NCBI RefSeq assembly: GCF_026151205.1
Contig: NC_087074.1
Coordinates: 5,706,001-5,770,000 of the forward strand
DNA length: 64,000 nt
Direction: 5' to 3'
Source of the DNA: Bolinopsis microptera
Taxonomy: Eukaryota; Ctenophora; Tentaculata; Lobata; Bolinopsidae
Shown: piece after piece, positions 57,447 to 64,000 of the stretch
Numbering within the stretch: the stretch's first letter is position 1
Layout: every line of letters starts with the position of its first letter
Position numbers and translations under genes: made by a program
Notes under the pieces: model-generated
Seen by the model: the letters and a program-made list of their open reading frames with translations, nothing else
What the model was told of the DNA's origin: nothing
The model's database searches: none

Positions 57447-58444
57447 CAGTCAAGAGTTCCTCTCTGATTTGGCATATTTATATGCTTGTCCAGTTTATTA
57501 GATATTCATGAAAAAATAATACAAATTGATTCTTGTTGAATAAATTAGGCAATTTTCATAGTATATAGAATCGTATTAACTCAAGTTTAACTTTAAGATA
57601 AACGAATTCTTCTTCAAATACTCCAGAAAACAACTTAAACCAATAAATCAGAGTTGTCAACTGTAAATGATTATTCCGCTACTCTTTTAAGTGCCAGCAT
57701 AGTAAAGCGGTGACAAAAATTACATCAAATCTCTGTCATGGAACAATTTAACCGGTGTTTCTACATCACGCAATTTATTGGATTCTTCGGAAAGGCACAA
57801 ATATTAGAAAGTACTTTCGACTGTTCGTACTGTTACCATATACAAGCAAGTTTGACACAAATATATTTAAAATGAGATAAAAACAAATAACTTCCTGTAC
57901 TCAAGATTCGGATCATAATATCTCGGACGAATAGTTTGATCAAAATAAAAAATGAAAACTGTACCTCGCGATCAAATAAACACAAATAAAGCAAATGAAT
58001 GTGACGTATAAATATTATTATGCTGCGTTTAGTTAAGTATCGGTATCTATATTTCAGCACGACCATTCCGTAACTCGACCGGTTTTTAGGTTAAGAGTTT
58101 TTATTACCTTTTTTCATTATCTTGTCAGTTATGACAGCATGGGTACAGAATATTTTTGTCAAAAAATGTCTTCCTTCGTCAAGTTACAGAACAGTTTGCT
58201 TTTTAATTACGACATATCATTTCAAATAACACCCAAAACATCTGTTTAGAAAAATCAAGAATCTTTTGGGCAACACTATGTTTTGGGTGCTAATATTTCT
58301 GAATTTTCATAGAAAATTGCAAATAAAAATCAAATATTCGGAGTTAATAACACTCTAAAATAGCTCTGGTATATAAAGCATCCCGGGGGAGGGATGACAT
58401 CTGAACTGTTCAATATCGACAACATTCTGCTGCTGGACAAACAA
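57447..58444. other. intergenic, no supported gene
   Basis: AT-rich, no gene recognised. Confidence 0.4.
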
Positions 58445-58546
58445 CCTGCACAGTGCACGTGCTAGCGGAGTCACGTGACCTGCACAGTGCACGTGCTAGC
58501 GGAGTCACGTGACCTGCACAGTGCACGTGCTAGCAGAGTCACGTGA
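58445..58546 (+). repeat. three 34-bp tandem repeats with CACGTG
   Basis: Three copies of a 34-bp unit containing GTGCACGTGC and GTCACGTGA start 14 bp beyond the T-box stop codon, within its likely 3' UTR. One base differs in the last copy. Confidence 0.92.
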
Positions 58547-58559
58547 CACACACTACAGT

Positions 58560-61500
58560 TCAATGATTGGCTGTTGCCAGTCCCCAGTACGGGTGGTCAC
58601 CTCGGTTGGTGAAGCGAGACCGGGGGTGCTCCTTGCTGTAGAGGCAGTTGTTAACGGGGGAGAAGTCTGAGTCTGAGGAGGTGGGGAGAGCAGGGGAGGA
58701 GTGTGGAGGAGGGGTGGGGGCCGGGGAGCTGGAGCTGGAGACTGGGAGCAGGGGTTTGGAGTCACTGCCACCGTCTACACTGGAACTGCGGTCTGAAGCC
58801 ATGCCGGGGTACGACCAGGCTCTGTGGAGGGAAGGGAGGTGTTAGTCTATTTTACTCACCATACGATCAATTGTTTTTGTTTACATATCAGATTGCACTT
58901 GAACGGGAATTTTAACCAAAACAACCAGAGTTGGATCGTTTAATTGATGTGATAAGATAAATATCAAACAGGAAAGCCCTTAACTTTTACGTCTGCGAAA
59001 TTTAGAAATGCAAACATTAGCAATGACCAAGTGGAGACATCACTTAAAATAGAAATATACAAAGTTTGGAGAAGCAGTCTTAATCAAATATTAAAATAAT
59101 AAAATATTTAATCTTAATAAAACATTTGATGTAATCTCCTAGCCCAATATTGTTTACACTAAGTTCAATTAGTTAAACTAACCCAGTATCAGGATGATTC
59201 CCGTACATCAGTGGGATATAGCTTGAGTTGTAAAAGTTGGGTACTCTGATGTCAGGACCTCCTGGGTAATCAGACCCGCCTCCTCCAATTGGGGATGTCC
59301 TGTACGCGTCACGTGCGTACGGAGAGAAATCTGAGGACGGGGTGTTCGTTAATAGGGGGTTTATACCGGCATTTCAGTTGTAAAGCACACCGCTTCACTG
59401 GTGACGGGAAGATGACGAGATAAATTTAGCTTTAAAGTCATGACATCATCTGGAACTAATGTTCGATAATTCAGTCCCTTTGACACAACCTTAGCTTGAA
59501 ACAAAGGCCGTACGTTAAAATTTCAAGTAAAATAAAGCCAGGTTCTAGACAAAGACCACAACTAGACCAACTAAACCAACTTAACCGACTAAACCAACTT
59601 AACCGACTAAACCACAACTAGACCAACTAAACCACAACTAAACCACAACTAACCGAGAGCAGCACTGTAAGGGATCTGGGAAGCAGCGAGACCGTCACTC
59701 CAAGCGGAGGAGGTATAGGGATAGTCGATATCACAACACTTGCTGAGAGAACCTGGGGATCCGGCACCCAGCAACATGGGCAGCGGCACTGCACTGCTAC
59801 TCTGAAAATACTATTCTCAGGTAATGTTCCAGTTTCTTGGTAACACTTGGTAACACTTGGTAACACTTGGTAACACTCGTTACTTAGCAATACTGATCAT
59901 TACAAGACTGTTAACCGTATAACTGCTACAGTGTCAGTAGTAGTAACCAATTAGATTCACAGTTTATATTCTTACCTGAGGAGCTAGATCTTCAGGGTAA
60001 GGAGCTATTGCTAGTGGTACTCCGTTCTGGACAGGTGGGTTGATGTCGAACTGGGACTGCTGGTCTGAAAATATTTTATCCGTTAAATAAAGTTCACGAT
60101 GTATCAAATACAGCGTGTATTGAGCCTCGGCGAATCGTAGCATTCATTGATTACTTCGATTTTAACGAATTTCGATTCATCAAATTCGTTCTAAATCTAC
60201 ACTACATGCAGAGCCCATGTTTCATCATGATGACGAATGACGATAATTCAGCTCACTAAATTGAAGTGAATAAAAGTGCTCATATGCGCATTTATCGAAC
60301 ATATTCACGGTCGCGTTCCCAGCGATAGTGTATAAAGTGTGCATGTGAAACAGGTTGATAAGCATGACTCAGCTGGAAGAAACACGCCCAAACGCGAAGC
60401 ATGTTGGACTGTGTGTGCTTCAGCCCTCACCTCATACTTCAGCATACCACAGCTCATCATATACTGCAGGGCATGGGCTGAGAGTAGGGAGTGTTTTTAG
60501 TAGAATCATAGATCCACAAATTAGCAGATGTTGTTGGAGGAATTAGCTGAGAGTAGAGTAAGATTGACTGAGAGAGAGAGAGAGAGGCGGCGCGATATTA
60601 CCCCCAGCAACGGACACGACATATCACCATGACAACTAATAAAAACTAGCTGGTGGATCGACAGGACAACCAATAGAGCTCCTTTAAACCACCATATCAC
60701 TTTGAGAGCTGGCCAATCAGCAGCCTGGATCAGCGTCACGTGACACTGCTGAGCGGAGAAACAGGAGCAAGAGCAATATGATGATTAATGTAGAGCCGTG
60801 AGGGGAGACTGTAAAATAACATTAATCCAGTAGGGTGAGCAAGCCAATCAGAAGCTCGCCAGCTTGCCACGTGAGGGGAACCAACCGATCAGAAGCTGTC
60901 TAGCAGGCCACGTGGTAGGTTTGGGATGAGTTCAATCCAGGGGGTCGGTTGGCGGGACGGTTCCCGGTGATGACCCCATTAGAGGACCCCTTGAACGACT
61001 GGGGCTCACTTGTGATACGCCTTCCAGACACGTTCTTACAAAGGGACCCGTGCGTTCTGGTGTCTAAAAGGTTGAACGAAAAAACTACAAAAATCTGAAA
61101 ACTTGTCTCGATCCTCTCTCTAAATATCTAATACTCAATAGTAAAAGAAAGTTCGAACTTACAGTTTGACTTACAGTTAGACTTGGAACTGGATTGCTGG
61201 GTGTGTTGGATGGCTCCTCCAGCAGCCAGGAAGGGTGGGGCACCGTACGAGTCCAGGGCGATGATCACATGATTGATATCTTTAGACTCGTGGCGTTCCT
61301 CAGCTGCTTGGGTAGCAGTTCCTGGTTCCCGGAACCCTTTAGCGAACGGGTTGTGTTCGATCTTCAGCTGGGTTATCTGAAACAGATATCGATTAGAGAT
61401 GGATTATAGACATGTTTTTATCCACACTAAGAATTGGCATTGAAAATAGCCTCGGTTTATGAATTTTGATCCCATTTGGTACCAGATGACCGCTATTTCA

Positions 61501-62947
61501 AAATCGTGCCAAGTGATCTACTTCCCAATCAGTGAAACTGGAAGGGTAACCGGTAATGCGTTTCAGTGAATGCCTGGTTTCAATGTATTGAACAGCTCTT
61601 AATTTGTTTACCTTTCCAAAGCTCTTACAAAGGGTGTGTCCAAAGTGCTTCATTCCCATGGCAACAAAAACCACGTGACAGTTTCGCTAATTCTTACAGG
61701 TCAATCCCAGTCACGTGGGAGCTGGCTAACAACGACTAAAGCTCATTTGCGTTCCCACATTTCTTCCGGTGAGTGAAAATCCAGATTTCCAGGCCGCAAT
61801 ACCCCATTGAAACAAGGATGAGCGTCGTAACGTTTGATGTGGTTAACATTAAATGAGTAAATAGCTCGGCCACTCAGGTCTCGCTCCGTAAAGGGTGCTA
61901 CTTGGTTTTTGGAGCTGCTAATAAGAGTAATGATGTTATTACAGCGGGATACTGGGATCAGTGTTTTAGAGAGAGAGAGGAGTGTTTATTTAACTGAGTG
62001 GATACTTTAATCACACTGCAGATAAAGATACATTTCATTAGTTCGGGACTCATATTATTCCGGCCAATCGCAGACTTGTGATATCATAGTTCGGGGTTTT
62101 TTATACATTATGATTACAGAGGATCTGATATTTAGATATATATTGCTGTGCTGTAAAAATTGACTTTATTTATTTATTTATTTGTCTGTGTCAGGACTGC
62201 CAGGACAATCTGCCAATCATAGGAGCTGATACTTGAGCCTGAGCTCTGAAGGGGCTGTCCCACGGTAACTGCGAGGAGTTAAGTGGGAAATGTTCCAGAA
62301 GGAAGCTTGAGGGCCACCACGGCAGTAAACCTGGCACAGTTCCAAGTAGTTCCTGTCAGCTTGTTTATTATCTAAATATTCCCGGACATGGCAGATTGAA
62401 AACCTCCCCACGAACAATGCTAAATTTAAATCTGAGTTTTAACTATGGGAGACCAAGGTGTTACCTAGGCCTCGTTGCAAGAGCAAGAAATTATCAAAAT
62501 TTGTCAGTTCAGTAATTTTTCACTCTCCACTCATCACTTAATGTAGTGAAGTGTTGTGCGGAATTGAAATTTAGAGAAGAAACGCTCGTTTAAAAGTTTT
62601 AAAAGCTCATTCATGAAAAATGATCGCATCGGTCAAATCATTTCATGTAATGTAATGGTTAAATATAACGTCACTTTCCATTCTTATTTTCTTGAAAACC
62701 TAGAATAAAGACTTACGAAAAGCTTAAAATAAGCAAGAAATTAGGTTAAGAAATTCAGTTTTACTTTTCAAAAGAAAACAAAAAAAAGTAAGATATTTAC
62801 CTTCTCACTCTGATACGCAGTGACAGCAAAGAACTCGGTTTCCTGGAATATCATAGTCCTAAAGGCACACCACGGGATCTTGTAGATATCATCACACTGA
62901 ACGATGTGGACTCGGGGCTGGTAACGGTGCATGGAGTTCAGGATAGC
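58560..62947 (-). CDS. TBX: T-box transcription factor, Tbx2/3-like (3' six exons)
   Basis: Minus-strand exons 62947-62801, 61376-61175 (or to 61163), 60064-59976, 59801-59654, 59330-59183 and 58821-58560 join in consistent phase and end at TGA 58560-58562. The first two give the C-terminal half of the T-box: [40 protein letters not shown] and [11 protein letters not shown]. The stretch [13 protein letters not shown] before the FxETEF motif fits Tbx2/3 better than Brachyury or Tbx4/5. The tail is Ser/Pro/Gly-rich with tyrosines and has no recognised domain. The start codon and the first half of the DNA-binding domain lie beyond the window. The predicted role is nuclear DNA binding and transcriptional control. 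Confidence 0.9.
59553..59653. repeat. AACCAACTTAACCGACTA-type tandem repeats
   Basis: Short repeats of AACCACAACTA and AACCAACTTAACCGACTA abut the donor of the T-box exon ending at 59654, so the donor GTTAGT is itself the edge of the repeat. Confidence 0.8.
59838..59877 (+). repeat. TTGGTAACAC tandem repeats
   Basis: Four to five 10-bp units in a T-box intron. Confidence 0.85.
61163..61376 (-). CDS. TBX: T-box exon with tandem alternative donors
   Basis: It begins [19 protein letters not shown] and ends in a Ser/Lys/Asn-rich segment. Two CTGTAAGT donors lie 12 nt apart, giving exon ends at 61175 or 61163. Both keep frame with the next exon and differ by four residues. Confidence 0.8.
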
Positions 62948-62951
62948 CTGA

Positions 62952-63490
62952 AAAACACACCGTCAAAACACTAGAAACACTAGAAAAACACACCGTCAAA
63001 GCACTAGAAACACTAGAAAAACACACCGTCAAAACACTAGAAACACTAGAAAAACACACCGTCAAAACACTAGAAACACTAGAAAAACACACCGTCAAAA
63101 CACTAGAAACACTAGAAACACTAGAAACACTAGAAACACTAGAAACACACCGTCAAAACACTAGAAACACTAGAAACACTAGAAACACTAGAAACACTAG
63201 AAACACTAGAAACACTAGAAACACACCGTCAAAACACTAGAAACACAAGAAAAACACACCGTCAAAACACTAGAAACACTAGAAAAACTAGAAACACTAG
63301 AAACACTAGAAATACACACCGTCAAAACACTAGAAACACTAGAAATACACACCGTCAAAACACTAGAAACACTAGAAACACTAGAAACACTAGAAACACT
63401 AGAAATACACACCGTCAAAACACTAGAAACACTAGAAACACTAGAAACACTAGAAACACTAGAAATACACACCGTCAAAACACTAGAAAC
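62952..63490. repeat. compound minisatellite next to a T-box splice acceptor
   Basis: A 9-bp unit ACACTAGAA is nested in a longer unit bounded by ACACACCGTCAAAAC, with a variable number of 9-mers per long unit. It starts within about 5 bp of the acceptor for the T-box exon 62947-62801. Minus-strand open frames here translate the repeat ([11 protein letters not shown] type) and are not genes. Confidence 0.93.
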
Positions 63491-64000
63491 AAACTCACAA
63501 AACAACGATAAATTATCACGCTTGCTTCCGGACTATAGGTCTGTTAAAACTAAATCCTAAGACGTTCCTAACAGAACTGAACGAACCACCACTCAAGTCA
63601 CGACAAAAATCAAGATACTTAAGACGTTGGTAGCAGCAAAAAGAACTAAGAAGCAGAGCGTTATGTGGCATTGTAAGGCACTGAATACTCAGGCTGCTGG
63701 TCGAACATTAGCATGCTACCCAAAGCTTTGCTTGTTAAACACGCTTCATATTCACATGTACCGAGATGTGGAGAGGACCATACAGTCAGGCTGCTTTATT
63801 GCATGCTTGTTTATTATCTGTTGTCTATCTTGTTATGAGAGTTTTCATATCCCTGATATTGTGGATAATCTGCATGTGCCGTTGCCCGTTACCAGGGGAT
63901 TTCTATTCCCTGAATTCGTGTTCAGGCCATATTCTACCGACAAATTTGACCGTTCAATTTTGTCGATGGATCGCTAAGTCTCATGTACAGGGATAATATC
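63491..64000. other. T-box intron, no exon recognised
   Basis: No T-box coding segment upstream of ILNSMH was found on the minus strand to the window end. The plus-strand open frame 63627-63977 has no recognisable domain. Confidence 0.5.

Noticed and set aside
62892-63505. Minus-strand frames of SVSSVLTVC repeats
   Set aside because: Translation of the compound minisatellite in a T-box intron.

Overview
The window is animal (metazoan) nuclear DNA. The genes are split by many GT-AG introns, and four kinds of metazoan protein are recognisable: afadin/canoe, TRPC channels, an integrin alpha subunit and a T-box factor. The DNA is AT-rich, most introns are short to medium, and small non-autonomous transposons are abundant. 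An invertebrate is most likely; the species cannot be named from the sequence. All exon models come from reading splice sites and frames by eye, without transcript data.

Layout. 1-4118: non-genic, with an inverted array of 10-bp repeats and a tRNA-derived SINE. 4119-28058 (+): an afadin-like gene of about 23 exons (RA1, RA2, FHA, an Arg/Asp/Pro-rich linker, DIL, PDZ, short acidic tail). Its introns hold a 13-bp minisatellite of about 87 copies, an 807-bp MITE and a 4.7-kb array of a 347-bp unit that carries a tRNA-like cloverleaf. 28059-33564: 3' flank and nested mobile elements, including a second inverted pair of the tRNA-like unit. 33565-36446 and 41613-45241 (both -): two tandem paralogous TRPC-type channel genes. 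47880-51596 (-): an integrin alpha gene in two exons with one frame break. 51658-58559: mobile elements and inverted repeats. 58560-62947 (-): the 3' six exons of a Tbx2/3-like T-box gene whose 5' part lies beyond 64000.

The genes do not form one pathway. Afadin (junction scaffold) and integrin alpha (matrix receptor) both act in adhesion; the TRPC pair would be cation channels and the T-box protein a DNA-binding regulator. Nothing indicates co-regulation.

The most unusual element is the tRNA-like repeat. Two separate insertions (20705-25447 and about 30230-30763) have the same organisation: an inverted copy, then direct copies, flanked by a 13-bp direct repeat, with nearly the same two ends. 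This suggests a retro-inserted multimeric non-coding element. Other notable points are a duplicated 3' splice site in the afadin DIL region, a 60-nt in-frame segment with a stop codon after the FHA domain, an interlocked A-B-A'-B' inverted repeat at 55942-56138, and an element with telomere-like internal repeats whose insertion is confirmed by an empty site inside this same window.
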